From Okapia johnstoni (taxonomy: Eukaryota > Chordata > Mammalia > Artiodactyla > Giraffidae), in assembly GCA_024291935.2 (NCBI GenBank), contig CM044309.1, positions 31,148,001 through 31,212,000 of the forward strand: DNA of 64,000 nt, given 5' to 3'. Numbering within the stretch: the first letter of the stretch is position 1; every line of letters begins with the position of its first letter. Below are positions 1-9,814 of this stretch, in pieces. The notes beneath the pieces were generated by a model that saw only the letters and a program-made list of their open reading frames with translations, was not told the DNA's origin and ran no database searches. Both the position numbers and the translations under genes were made by a program.

Positions 1-177
1 AACTATACAGTCTTCCAAAAGACAGAATTTCTTCTCCAGGGGACATTGGCTCTTTGGTCCTTAAGTTAGCACTGGGAATGGCATTAATAAAATGAACTTA
101 GAATTTTGAGTCCATTGGACTTGTTTTCATTACCATCAACTTTCATTGAAAGTTGCATGACTGTACACATTCAACAC

Positions 178-279
178 ATTCAACTGTGTGACCTCTCTCA
201 GAGTCTCAGTTTTTATGTTAACACGATGAATCTAATACACAGCTCCTGAGGTTTTTATGAGATGATACATTTGTTAAAT
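178..279 (+). repeat. MIR SINE fragment, split by a younger SINE
   Basis: The order 'tgtgtgacctctctcagagtc' (read loosely), 'tcagttt' and 'ttttatgagatgata' follows the core and 3' half of a MIR (ancient tRNA-derived SINE). It resumes at about 502-520 ('actgggcatttagtat') after the Bov-tA insertion at 280-490. Divergence is high, so edges are approximate. Confidence 0.55.
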
Positions 280-490
280 GTTGTTCTTGAGTCACTAAGT
301 CATGTCCGACTCTTTGGCGACCCCATGAATTGTAGCCTGCCAGGCCCCTCTGTCCATGGGATCTTCCAGGCAAGAATATTGGAGTGGGTTGCCATTTCCT
401 TTTCTAAGGATCTTCCTGACCCAGGGATCAAACCAGCATCTCCTGCTTGGCAGGTGGATATTTAACCACTGAGCCACCAGGGAAGCCTGT
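280..490 (-). mobile_element. Bov-tA SINE with target-site duplication
   Basis: Read on the minus strand this is a full tRNA-BovB SINE: head 'gcttccctggtggctcag', B-box-like 'ggttTGATCCC' region, 'actccaatattcttgcctgg', and the BovB-derived tail 'gtcggacatgacttagtgac'. An 11-bp direct repeat, atttgttaaat, flanks it exactly (269-279 and 491-501). The short open frames on both strands here are only SINE translations. Confidence 0.93.
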
Positions 491-501
491 ATTTGTTAAA
501 T

Positions 502-767
502 ACTGGGCATTTAGTATAGAGACTTTTTTTTTTTTAATGGCAACAACATTATATGTAAAAGTATAACTTGTAAGTGAACTGGCTTCAGAAGAAAGTTTTT
601 TTGATGTGTCAGCAATTAAGCCCTCTTGGGCAGAACAACAAATGGACCACCTTGTACTGCACTGAATTCAGTCTGCTGGTGAATGCCAAGCACTAGAGTT
701 TCAGGGTTAGCTTCTTTCCATTTCAGAGTGAGCTCTAGTGGAAACACAACAAAGATGACCTTATCAG
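502..767. other. Unique sequence, T-run near 523-534
   Basis: No recognisable repeat or gene, apart from a short MIR continuation at the left edge and a run of about 12 T. Nothing else is visible. Confidence 0.5.
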
Positions 768-865
768 TCGGTTTGATGCCACAAATATTTAGTGGCTACC
801 GACTGTGTCCTCCATACAAGAATGAATGCCAGCATTCCTACTCTCAGAGGCAAAACAGCTAGGCT
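768..865 (+). repeat. L2-like LINE fragment (weak)
   Basis: The order 'acaaatatttagtggctac', 'actgtgtcc', 'atacaagaatgaatg' resembles the common L2-associated block 'aaatatttattgagcacctac...gatacaaaaatgaata'. It is short and diverged, and chance similarity is possible. Confidence 0.35.
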
Positions 866-1204
866 GTTGACTTAGTAAACATTTACTAAACCAAATTGGC
901 AGCACCATAGCATGACAGATGTGACAGATTTACCTGCATATTGGCTGAGCACACACACACACAAATCAAATTCCAAAGGAAAGTTATCCCTGAGAGACAG
1001 AAACCAGATATTTATCCAGTCACTGGGCAAAACCCAGTAGGAACTGCTTTTCCTATGTCTTCTCATTCTGTGGTCAAGGTAGCCAAGTCAATTACATTCA
1101 TCTCATTTCCCAGTTTCAGAAGGTGCTTCTTACCAGCTCACCTTGTTTTAAATGGGTAAAATTAACTCAAGGGCTTCAGTATTCCTAGTTAGAAATTCCA
1201 TATG
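866..1204. other. Unique sequence
   Basis: AT-moderate unique DNA with a short (AC)n near 948-963. Small open frames on both strands (60-72 codons) have no recognisable domain and no supporting signal. Nothing else is seen. Confidence 0.5.
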
Positions 1205-1378
1205 ACATAGGATAGAGGTTAAAATCCTAGGATTAAAACAAACAAACAAAAGCTTAGGATCTGATGCTGGTTCACCAGAGTTTGAATCTGTTTCACAACT
1301 TGCTAGTTTGTGACTTTGAGTCTGTTAAGTAATCTATGTTCCTCCACTACACATTTATGAAATGGGAATGAAATAAAT
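1205..1378 (+). repeat. MIR SINE
   Basis: Near-complete MIR order: 'gatagaggttaaaatc' (A-box side), 'gtttgaatctg' (B-box side), 'cacaacttgctagtttgtgac', then 'aatctatgttcctcc' and 'tttatgaaatgggaatgaaat'. A short (AAAC)n lies inside, at about 1230-1250. This is an ancient element, consistent with its divergence. Confidence 0.75.
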
Positions 1379-1385
1379 CATTGGA

Positions 1386-1600
1386 GGGACTTCCCTGGTG
1401 GTACAGTGGCTGTAAGATTCTGCACTCCTAATGCAGGGGGTCCAGGTTCCATCCCTGGTCAGGGAACTAGATCCCACATACTGCAACTAAAGATTCCGCT
1501 TGCTGCAACAAAGATAGAAGATCCCACATGCCACAGCTAAGACCAGGCACGGCCAAATAAATTAAATAAATAAATATTTTAAAAATATTTTAAAAAGAGA
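1386..1600 (+). mobile_element. CHR-2-type tRNA-derived SINE
   Basis: Starts 'gggacttccctggtggtaca', has 'aatgcagggggtccaggttcc', 'tggtcagggaactagatccc', 'acatgccacagctaagacc', and ends in an A/T-rich (AAAT)n tail. This is the cetartiodactyl CHR-2 SINE layout and is distinct from the Bov-tA family, which lacks the 'gggaactagatcccacatgc' part. Confidence 0.88.
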
Positions 1601-2739
1601 AATAAATCATTGGAAGCACTCTACCAATAATAAAAACCTCTGCTTAATAGTTTAGCCAAGAAAGCTTTCTTTTCATGAAAAGTGGTAACCTTTGTCTTAC
1701 CTTGGTAATGTATAAGAAATAGATACATCTATTTTCCAGGCCATATCTTAATTTTCTAAGACATCTACTGGCTAATAATTCTTTAGATAGAGCTATAGGC
1801 TTACACAGAATAATATTATATGACTCAGAGATATTTCTTTATCTTGTCTCTACTAAGAAATACTATGCTACATTCAATCTTTCCAAAACATTATAAGGAC
1901 ACACCACCAAGCAAAATGTTTCCAGGAACACCTCCAATCCCTTATTCTTTTCATTCAATAATTTCTCTCTCTCATTGGTCATCTGACTTCTCTGTTTTAT
2001 CAAATATCCACAATTTGATATTATAAAAAATGACAAAAATAAGACTATTCTATTCAAATATAATAGTGCTTCTCAGAATACCTATTTTTAAGAATACTAA
2101 AAGCAAAAATTCTTATGGTATCTAAATAAACATGAAGTTAGTAGAAATACATGTCAAGTCATTTTCACAGAGGTTATCATTTTATGCTGTACTGAACTAT
2201 CTCAACATTATGGTGATAATAAAAATAGATGATATAATAATAGATTAAACAATACAATTACATTCATATAGATTCATTAATCTTGTAGATTCATGAAAGA
2301 TTCATGATCCTTGTAGATGTTAAGAGCATGAGTCTCAGAACTTTTACTTGCTTAACAGCTTAGGAAATAGGCAGGATAAGGTTATATAATATTTCTCATT
2401 CTAGTAACATACTGTATTTATATATCCTAAAAAGGGCAATAGGAGTTGGTTAAGGGTTCTGTAAATGGTTTAGAGAAAACTGAATGCTTGCTAGGACCCA
2501 AGGCACCTGGTCCTGCATTGCTCTCAGGCGTTAGCTAGATGACTTTGAACTGTGACTTCTAAGGAAAACAGGAGCTGATGTAGCTCTTTAAAATGGACTC
2601 TGGTTTCCCTACTTTTCTGCTTCTCCAAGCTCTGTCTTTCTTGAAAGGCCTTCTCAAGTCCCAACTCTTTCCCTTTGCCTTCCCTGACTGTCTTAGACCC
2701 TGATATCATGCTTTATTTAAATTCCAGTACCATTCGTTG
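1601..2739. other. Unique AT-rich sequence
   Basis: AT-rich DNA with no gene signal. A very diverged MIR remnant may lie at about 2315-2420 ('gttaagagcatgagtctcag' is MIR-like). A 31-bp stretch near 2260-2310 repeats 'attcat' and 'agattcatga' words. Open frames up to 68 codons look random. Confidence 0.45.
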
Positions 2740-2925
2740 TCGGGTTTCCCAGGGGCTCAGTGGTAAAGAATCTGCCTGCCAATGCAGGAGACATGGATTC
2801 AATTCCTGGGTCAGGAAGATTCCCTGGGGTATTCTAGCCTGGAAAATCCCATGGACAGAGGTGCCTCGTGGGCTACAGTCCATGGAGTCACAGGGTTGGA
2901 CACCACTTAGTGATTAAACCACCAT
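2740..2925 (+). mobile_element. Bov-tA SINE, internally deleted
   Basis: Has the head 'gtttcccaggggctcagtgg', 'aagaatctgcctgccaatgc', 'ggattcaattcctgggtc', then 'attctagcctggaaaatccc' and 'ggctacagtccatggagtc'. Compared with full copies in this window, the segment between 'agattccctgg' and 'tattc' (the 'agaaggaaatggcaacccactccag' part) is missing. It ends in a CACCAT-like short tandem tail to about 2937. Confidence 0.9.
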
Positions 2926-3367
2926 CACCATCACCACTTGTCACTTAGCACTTGCTTACTGTAGTCTCCCTGACCTACTAAGTAATTCAGGTGACCTAAG
3001 CCCATGCTCTTTCCACTGTTAATGATATAATCCATCCAGAAAAAAGTACACAAAATATACTTTAAATTCAATGATCCAATATTATGGAAAGAAAGCAATG
3101 TGCCAAAAAGATGATGGCATCTTTAGGTCTAACCGCTTAAGGAAGTTCAAGTAACACCACCATGTGGCTTTACAGCAGACAGTTCCCAGACTACTCAACT
3201 ACTCTGCCAACTCCGAAAAACCTACAGCTAGGCTTTGGCACATGATGTAAAATTTGAAATAACAAAATAATGATTTCTCTCAGAAAACCATTTGAAATAA
3301 CTTTCAAAGAATATATGATTTCAAAAAATGAATGAAAAAACTGTCTCCCCCAATTTACTATGAAATT
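2926..3367. other. Unique sequence with possible MIR remnant
   Basis: Non-coding. 'aagcccatgctctttccac' at about 3000 is typical of the inverted MIR end, so a minus-strand MIR remnant may occupy about 2950-3022. The rest is unique. Confidence 0.4.
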
Positions 3368-3562
3368 TGGGCTTCCCCTGTGGCTCAGGCTGGTAAAGAA
3401 TCTGCCTGCGGTGTGGGAGACCTGGGTTCGATCCCTGTGTTGGTAAGATCTCCTGCAGAAGGGAAAGGCTACCCACTCCAGTATTCTGGCCTGGAGAATT
3501 CCATGGACTGTATAGTCCATGGGGTCGCAAAGAGTCAGACACGACTGAGTGACTTTCACTTT
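3368..3562 (+). mobile_element. Bov-A type SINE (tRNA-BovB)
   Basis: Complete head-to-tail copy: 'gggcttcccctgtggctcag', 'gacctgggttcgatccctg', 'aaggctacccactccagt', 'ctggcctggagaattccatg', and a tail ending 'gactgagtgactttcacttt'. The 'gactttcacttt' terminus and 'tctggcctgg' variant match the second monomer of Bov-A2, as in the copy at 56070-56386. Confidence 0.92.
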
Positions 3563-3751
3563 GGGATGTATATTTTGTAGCAACAGGTACTATACACTGT
3601 CACAAAACAGTAAGAAAAGTATCTTATTTCAGTCTCTTCTGTGCTGACTTACACAGAGTGGATATTCATTACATATTTGTTAAGTATACCCCAAAAGTAT
3701 GAGTTACTTGCAAGTGATAGTGCTAAGTGTGAATGATCAAGAGTAGTTGAT

Positions 3752-3952
3752 TTTGCCTTCCATGGGACCTTCAGCACTATCTAGAAACATTTTTGGTTAT
3801 CACAATTGGGTGACAGGTGGGTCTTATTGGCATCCATGAGGTAGAGGTTGGGGATGTTGCTAAACATCCTATAATGCACAGGGCAGCCCCTATACCAACG
3901 AATTATCCAACCCATTATGTCAATAGTGTCAAAGCTGACAAACCCTGGTCTC
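3752..3952 (+). mobile_element. MER5A-type hAT-Charlie DNA transposon fragment
   Basis: Diagnostic words in order: 'aaacatttttggttatcac', 'ggtagaggttggggatg', 'ctaaacatcctataatgcac', 'agggcagcccctat', 'aattatccaaccca', 'gtcaatagtgtcaaagctga' and 'aaaccctggt'. This is the MER5A layout, missing most of the left terminus. It is non-autonomous and has no coding capacity. Confidence 0.85.
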
Positions 3953-4849
3953 ACATATCCCTGAGATTATGGGTATTAAACTCTTGAGCTTAAACTCATA
4001 GGAGACCAGTTATTGTTGACTTTACAATTGACATGGTATCCTGAGAGTTCAATAATGATGAAGTCTTTAATTATCAGTGAGGACCAGAGAGTATACTGAA
4101 GTTTAGAATAAGCTAGGTATTGCCAAGACTGAAGTCTCCCCATTATTTAGTTATTAACAACAGCCCCTCACATCCACCAATGAAACTGAAGGTGTGGACA
4201 AGTTCAAGGCAACAGGTCCTCCACTATTTCATCCTGACCATAAGATCCAAAGATTCTATCTAAGTTCTCAACTGCTTTTTCTTTTTACACGGATTTTGTT
4301 TCACTGCAGCCACTACTAAAAAAATGATGGTGCTTAGCTTGAAAGAGAACTAGACATCCAGAGGGCAGTTATTTTTTCCTCCATAGCTCTCCTTCCTCCA
4401 AGCTACTCCCAGTGCCAATGCTATACACCCCATCCTGACCTCACACCCACAACCTCCTCCATTCCCAGATTCCATCAAGCTTCTCAAGAAAAGTTAGCTA
4501 CTTGGTGCTTATTTGCACATCAGCCTAAGTAAGAGATTTCCATTCTCACCATCTTCCTTGAGCTCTGTACACACCAAAAAGCCCTACTTTTCTTTTCAAA
4601 AGAGGTCGCTTCTCCTAATTAGAATCAGCTCTGCTAATAAAAATGACGATAAGGCATTAACAGCAATGCTGAAGGAGGCAGTACTTACCCAGGTCAGTAG
4701 GGGTTTTCCTAAACATTTTGATTACAACTTCAACTGCTCTAAGACACATGTAAAAGTCCTATCATTAAATTTAAACAGCCTGATGATATGCTGAACAAGA
4801 CGATGAGAACGGCAAATAAATTGCTGTAATCTGCCATACTGTCACTTAC

Positions 4850-4906
4850 CCTGCTCTTCAGCAGCTGTAATTGACTAATAGGATAATAAGGTGGCAGTTT
4901 ACAAAT
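4850..4906 (-). other. Weak candidate 57-bp in-frame exon, minus strand
   Basis: On the minus strand an acceptor-like 'tatagctttcag' is followed by 57 bp with one fully open frame (19 codons, ICKLPP...LLKSR) and a strong donor 'GCAGG|GTAAGTG' (GT at plus 4849-4848). The length is a multiple of three and both boundaries are phase 0. The polypyrimidine tract is only moderate. No homologous protein is recognised, and a 19-codon open frame is expected often by chance. Confidence 0.2.
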
Positions 4907-5269
4907 CTGAAAGCTATACTCCTTTGTTGGAAATGCCCTTGAGGGGGGAAAAAAAGGCTCCAAGTCAGGAAGACAGAGTGGGTGTGATCAACATCATCGC
5001 CTTGGATTCAATCTATTTAAAGATGCTTCTTATATGAAATCAAAAGAAGTCACTGAGTGCTTTTACATGTGGCAGGAGGACAAAATGCCACAGTGTCCAG
5101 TTTGCTTTTCACTAATCCAGACATAGAAAATATTCAGAAGGGCTTCCCTCCAGCCCAGGGACCCTGGCTGAAGGCACTCTCCTGAGGACAAATGAGAGGC
5201 AGGGGAGGCCTCCTTGGCACAAGCTCACTGAGGACACAGGCTGATCCCTGACGTGCCCTCTATTTCCAG

Positions 5270-5342
5270 TTTAATTATCTCCTGAGCTTTGGACACTCAG
5301 TGGAAGATTCCAGTAACCTCAAAACAATACAGCCACTGCAAG
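5270..5342 (+). other. Weak candidate 73-bp internal exon, plus strand
   Basis: Acceptor 'ccctctatttccag' ends at 5269 and donor 'CAAG|GTAAGG' starts at 5343. Between them only the frame beginning at 5270 is open (24 codons plus one base, FNYLLSFGHSVED...PLQ); the other two frames stop within 15 bases. Both splice sites are close to consensus. No protein family is recognised, so it may be a chance pairing, a non-coding RNA exon or a cryptic exon. Confidence 0.25.
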
Positions 5343-5624
5343 GTAAGGCCCCAGGATTTGTCAGTAAGGTCTCAAATGCACCCACCTAGGAAAATGCCCA
5401 AAGTAAGTGTTTTTTTCCCATGGAGGAGAAAAAGCTTTACTGCAAGGCCAAGAAAGGAGAATGGGTAGCTCATGCTCAAAAACACATGACCCCAAAGCAA
5501 GTGATCTGATAAGGATACTTTCCAATGGGAAGCCTCTAGCTAGCAAAAGTCAGCTTAAGTCTGGTAAAAAAAAAAATTACTTCTACTCCCAGTTGTGCTA
5601 CAGCTACTACTGTTTGGAGCACAC

Positions 5625-5867
5625 GTGTCAACTGGGAGACGAGTGATGAAGAGAAGTGTTAGGATATGACATCAGACAGCATCTTGTAGATCCTAGAGGG
5701 GATATGGATCTCTTGTGAGTGAGACGGGAAGCTGTTAAGGGTTGTAAGCAAAGGAAGGGTAAGAACCAACTTATCTTTTCAAAGCTTTCCTCTGGTGGCT
5801 GCGGGGTGGAGAAGAACTGGTAGTGGGCCAAAGGTGAGTGGGGGAAGCAGGAAGGATAATTAAGAAG
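5625..5867 (+). repeat. L2 LINE fragment, left part of a nested complex
   Basis: The order 'cagcatcttgtagatcctag', 'gtgagtgagacgggaagctg', 'ttaagggttgtaagcaaagg', 'tctggtggctgcggggtgga' and 'gggggaagcaggaagg' follows an L2 (CR1-clade LINE) non-coding-strand landmark block. The same L2 resumes at about 6536 after an LTR insertion. The donor-like 'AAAG|GTGAGT' at 5833 lies in this repeat and is not taken as an exon edge. Confidence 0.65.
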
Positions 5868-6528
5868 ATACTGTGGTCTGAATGTTTGTGTCCTGTCCCC
5901 CAAATTTTGGTTGAAATCCTTATGGTATTTGGAGGTGGGGTTTTGAAAGCTGAATATGGCCGAGAGGGCAAAGCCCCCATAAAGGAGACTTTTTTCTTTC
6001 TCTCTTTTTTGTTTTCGCTGCACTGGGTCTTCACCACTACAAGCAGGCTTTTTCTGGTTGCAGTGAGTGGGGGCTACTCCCTAGTTGTGGCGTGCAGGCT
6101 TCTCATTGTGGTGGCCTCTCTGATGGTGGAGCACGGGCTCTAGGCTCCCAGACCTCAGCAGCTGCTCCACGCATGCTCAGTAGTTCTGGCGCGCAGGCTT
6201 AGCTGCCCTGCTGCATGTGGGATCCTAGTTCTCCGGCCAGGGATAGAACCTGTGTCTCCATGTTGGCAGGCAGATTCTTAAGCCACCGGACCACCAGGGA
6301 AGTCCCTCAGGAATGAGATGAATGCCCCTGTAAAGAGGCCCAAGAGCTCCCTTGCCCCTTCTGCCACGAGAGGATGTGGCAAGGAGTCTATGACCTGGAA
6401 AGGGCCCTCACCCACCATGCTGGCACCCTGACCTCAGACTCCCAGTTGCTGGAACTGTGAGAAATAGATGTTTGTTGCTGAGAAGGCACCTAGTCTGGGG
6501 TGTTTTTTCTCTGGCAGCCCCTGTGTAC
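5868..6528 (+). mobile_element. ERVL-MaLR (MLT1/MST-type) solo LTR
   Basis: Left part: 'tgtggtctgaatgtttgtgt', 'cccccaaattttggttga', 'tggtatttggaggtgggg'. Right part after a SINE insertion: 'gtaaagaggcccaagagct', 'ccatgctggcaccctgac', 'ctggaactgtgagaaata', 'ctctggcagccc'. The direct repeat taagaag at 5861-5867 and 6529-6535 is consistent with its target duplication (canonical length 5 bp). It is an ancient, non-coding retroviral-like LTR. Confidence 0.72.
5990..6306 (-). mobile_element. CHR-1-type SINE inside the MaLR LTR
   Basis: Minus-strand copy with left T-rich tail (5990-6010), the long 'gcgtgcaggctt' / 'ggagcacgggctctaggc' region that distinguishes CHR-1 from CHR-2, 'agggatagaacctgtgtctcc', and the head complement 'accaccagggaagtccc' at the right. 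The surrounding LTR reads continuously if this segment is removed. Confidence 0.88.
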
Positions 6529-6535
6529 TAAGAAG

Positions 6536-6800
6536 CCGCCACAATGGTCAGGTGAGAGGTGACCGCGACTGAGATTCAGGCGGAAGCCCTGGAGATAAGA
6601 AGTGGCTGGGCTCTGGCTGTCTCCCAAAGTTACAACAAACAGGATGTTCCCGTGAGCTGGACATGGTTTATGAGAGAAAGGAGTCAAGGGCAAGATCAAG
6701 GCTTTTGGCCTGAGCAAACGGAGAGAGGACTTGCTTTTTTTCTGAGATGGGAAGACAGCAGAAGTTGCACATTTGGGAGGGTGAAGGAAGACTTGGCTGT
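6536..6800 (+). repeat. L2 LINE fragment, right part of the nested complex
   Basis: 'caatggtcaggtgagaggtg' directly continues the L2 left of the LTR. Further L2 landmarks follow: 'gtttatgagagaaaggagtc', 'aaggcttttggcctgagcaa' and 'ctgagatgggaagacagcag'. Together with 5625-5867 this gives about 510 bp of one L2 copy. Confidence 0.65.
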
Positions 6801-6940
6801 AGACATGTTATTCCAAAATATAATCTTATATGTTTAAAACTGTGTTCCCTGTTTCACTTCTGGACAATCCTGTAAAGGTATCTGACACATTATTATAGCC
6901 ACATCTATACACACACATATGCATACATACATAAGTGTGT

Positions 6941-7130
6941 TAGTTGCTCAGTCGTGTCCGACTCTTCGCGACCCCATGGACTGTAGTCTGCTAGGCTCCT
7001 CTGTCCACGGAATTCTCTGGGCAAGAATACTGGAGTGGGTAGCTATTCGCTTCTCCAGGGGATCTTCCTGACCCAGAGATCAAACCCAGGTCCCCTGCAT
7101 TGCAGGTAAATTCTTTACTGTCTGAGCCAC
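6941..7130 (-). mobile_element. Bov-tA SINE with target-site duplication
   Basis: Complete minus-strand copy from 'tagttgctcagtcgtgtccg' to 'ttctttactgtctgagccac'. An 8-bp repeat, aagtgtgt, lies at 6933-6940 and 7131-7138. The last few bases of the tail are shared with the duplication. The head lacks the usual 'cagggaagcc'. Confidence 0.9.
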
Positions 7131-7138
7131 AAGTGTGT

Positions 7139-8339
7139 AGATATTTATCTGTATGTTTATGTATGTGTCTGTATATACAAATGACTGATGGCTGGTTGAC
7201 ACCATCTTTTTTTCATCTTCCCTTGAGGGGGTCATTTCTTCCTGAACAAAAATGGCCATGATATACTATCTTTCTTATTCGTGTGAACCTTCAGCTAAGT
7301 AACTAAGCGCAGAAGTATGATGAAGTCAGAGGAAAAAACGTGAGCATTTTGTAATCTTTCGAGAGAGGAGGCACAGAAAAGCCATTTGGACAGAAGCAAA
7401 GGTCTCCGAGAACAACCAAAGCTGTGTTGTTAAAACCACGGGGTTTAGATCCACCTGTTTCATGCCAAGGCCATATGGGAAGCTCACAGGGAGAATGGCA
7501 TGAAGAAACAAAAGGTCTCTGCAATCCTCTGAGGGTTGCTGGGTGCAAATGGAATTTGGGCAGTGAGGCAAGAAGCTTCCAGGCTGACCTCCCTGGGGTA
7601 CAGACAACAACATCAATTCAAGAGATTGGCACTCAAGCGGGCCGATCAATCCCTAGGGTGCTGCCGAACATCTGAGCCTGTCCCTAATCCCCAGCGCCTT
7701 CTGCTCTCACCTCAGCATGGAACTAACCACGCTGCGAAGTGGTAAAAACTCTTGCCACCCTTGCTGTACTTCTGGCTCATGTTTCCTGAGAACAAGACAG
7801 TGAGCAGCAGTGGCAATGCCTCTTGGACTCCCTCCCTCCATGGCGGGCAGATTGGGTTTTGTATGAGGCTGGTGGGAAGGCGAGTGAGCAATTGATTGCA
7901 GCACAAGGTTCCCAATTCTCGCTCTCTCTCACAATGCTGTTAAAATTAACAGCTTCCATCCAGAGGGACAACCACAAAGACGACAGCCCTATTTGTTCTT
8001 ACATTCCTAATTCTGCCTGCTGCCTTCATTCCCACCTCCAAGTCCTTTTTAAGTAATACCGGAGAAATATGTTCCTGTCTGTCATGAATGTAAAGTGACT
8101 CGGAATTAGTTATCCTGTCCACCATGAGCAGGGTCCTGTTTCAAAGCAGAGCATGGACAGTGTACCCATCTCCTCCCCAAGGCTGCCACCTCTGTCACTT
8201 GTTGTTAGAGAGCCCTTGGTTGATCCTGACTGGGGAAAATTAAATGCATTATAAGAAACATGCTTCAGATGACACTGCCTCCTTTATCACGGGGTCCAGT
8301 TTAATCCCTGCATTGCATCTGGAGAGGGGAGAGGCCAGC
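7139..8339. other. Unique sequence
   Basis: No recognised repeat. A short TATG/TGTA-rich stretch lies at 7140-7180. Overlapping small open frames on both strands between 7300 and 8060 have no common codon signal or domain. No gene is called. Confidence 0.5.
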
Positions 8340-8700
8340 TAAGGGAAATGAAGGGAAGCGATGGAGAAAGGAGCTGAAAAGAAACGTGAAAATGTGTAAA
8401 TGGGAGCGTTTAACTGAATCTAAACAGGAAGACTAGCTCAAGCGTCAACTGGTGAATTCAGTCTTGAGAAGCGTCGTGGGCTTGCTGTAATCAAATTGGC
8501 GAAACCTCTGGGTGGGGTAACTAATCCACTGTCAATGGGAAATCTAGAGATGACATGATCAGAATGGCTGTCAACCAAGGAAGTCTATGAAGTTACAGGG
8601 AGCAATTGGATAACAATCCTGGCTCGTTTGACTTGGCTCTCATAGAGACATGTGAGGGGGTTTATCTGTGATTTGAGAAAAGCACACCCATGATCCCCAA
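8340..8700. promoter_or_regulatory. Candidate conserved non-coding block, CpG-retaining
   Basis: Unique DNA that keeps about eight CpG dinucleotides within roughly 150 bp (8358-8505: 'aagcgatgg', 'aaacgtg', 'gagcgttt', 'aagcgtc', 'gaagcgtcgtgg', 'ggcgaaac') in an otherwise CpG-poor, AT-rich setting. CpG retention without GC richness is often seen in constrained or unmethylated elements. Regulatory function is an inference only. Confidence 0.3.
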
Positions 8701-9039
8701 ACATCAGATGTTATCTATGGCCATAAACCAGTCATGACAACAAGAATTATACAAAGGCTCCCATATTTTGGTTTAATGCATATTGTAGTCACCCCGATTG
8801 TTACTGAACACCTATACTGCCAGGCATTAGACTAGGGCGGAAAGAATTAAGCCAATCTGACTGGTATGGCCAATGCAATCAGACTACAAAACATATCAGG
8901 CACAGCAGGGTCCACTCACAACCAGAGCAAACCACAAGTGTTTTCCAGCACTCCACAATCAACCAGTAAACAACTTTACACAAGAATTAAGGGATCTCCA
9001 TAAGACCCATCCAGGTCTGAGTGTTCTATGAAAATGTTA
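8701..9039. other. Unique sequence
   Basis: Nothing recognisable on either strand. Confidence 0.5.
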
Positions 9040-9420
9040 GTGTCGTTAATTATCTTCCAATAATAATGCAAATGACAGCAATAATGAGACTGTTTACCCA
9101 CCACACTAATAGGGACCGGTATATCAGAGTCGCCGGGAATAACCTAGGCAACAAGAAATGTTCTTCTCCCTGCAACTCGTAGCCTTGCCTTTTCTTCCTT
9201 TCCTGCTGACCCACTTCAAAGGCTTCATGCTGGAAACACTCATCAACTTCTTGTTTGCCGGAGTCAGTCACACTCCTTTTGCTTCCTGCCTGGTGCTTCC
9301 ACTCGCACTCGAAGTAATGATCATTACCTCCACGCTTACACCTGTAGGGGTTCACACGGACGTGCCCAGACCAGCTGTGTATGGCTACCCTGGCTTGCCT
9401 CTCTTAGAGATCCCATGAGT
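9040..9420. promoter_or_regulatory. Candidate conserved non-coding block
   Basis: Begins with 'gtgtcgttaattatc' (homeodomain-type TTAATTA core) and keeps around ten CpGs, including 'accggtat', 'gtcgccggg', 'gccggagtc', 'cactcgcactcgaag' and 'acacggacgtg'. Open frames of 86-101 codons overlap on opposite strands with no recognised domain. Interpreted cautiously as possible regulatory DNA. Confidence 0.25.
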
Positions 9421-9814
9421 TTCAGCCCGACATTAGAGGAAAACGTGGATAAAGCAGTAAGCTTTTAAAGTACGAGGAGGGTCCTGCCTTTATACTGTAT
9501 CTGGACCATCAACAAGAACTGGGAACATTTGTTGGGTTTTATTTCTACTTCCATAAGAAAACACATATTCTGAGAGTTTAAATGGAAAATCACAGCCGTA
9601 CGCACATAGGCAGGAATGTACGTGCATGTGAGCATGCGCACATAGCCATGTAAGAGTTTATATCTTTAAAAATTTGCACCATGGGAAAAAAAAAATCCAA
9701 GATCACTTTGTAATGCAAACAACTATCTCAAGTTTCATGACCAAGTCTTCCCGTTAGAATATTAAGCATCTTTGATTCGTATAATTATATACATACAACT
9801 CTCTCTGACACACA
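9421..9814. other. Unique AT-rich sequence
   Basis: AT-rich, with an alternating purine-pyrimidine stretch of GTGCATGTGAGCATGCGCAC type at about 9620-9640. No repeat family or gene recognised. Confidence 0.5.

Larger units (their letters stand above)
3953..5624. other. Unique sequence with splice-like signals
   Basis: Repeat-poor stretch. It contains a pyrimidine-rich section at about 4370-4620 and several splice-consensus-like words on both strands (see 4850-4906 and 5270-5342). Homeodomain-like AT words (for example 'gctgtaattgactaat' near 4864) are present. No complete gene can be built here. Confidence 0.45.

Noticed and set aside
3368..3562. tRNA-like A/B-box sequence ('ggttcgatccc')
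   Set aside because: It is the tRNA-derived head of a Bov-A type SINE; no complete cloverleaf. All other B-box-like hits in the window are likewise in SINEs.
4689..4790. Minus-strand segment with a good acceptor ('cgtcttgttcag') and donor ('CCTGG|GTAAGTAC'), 102 bp
   Set aside because: All three frames contain stops, so it cannot be an internal coding exon. A non-coding exon remains possible but unsupported.
5833..5839. Strong donor word AAAG|GTGAGT
   Set aside because: Lies inside an L2 fragment, and the acceptor-like 'cttttcaaag' upstream is poor.
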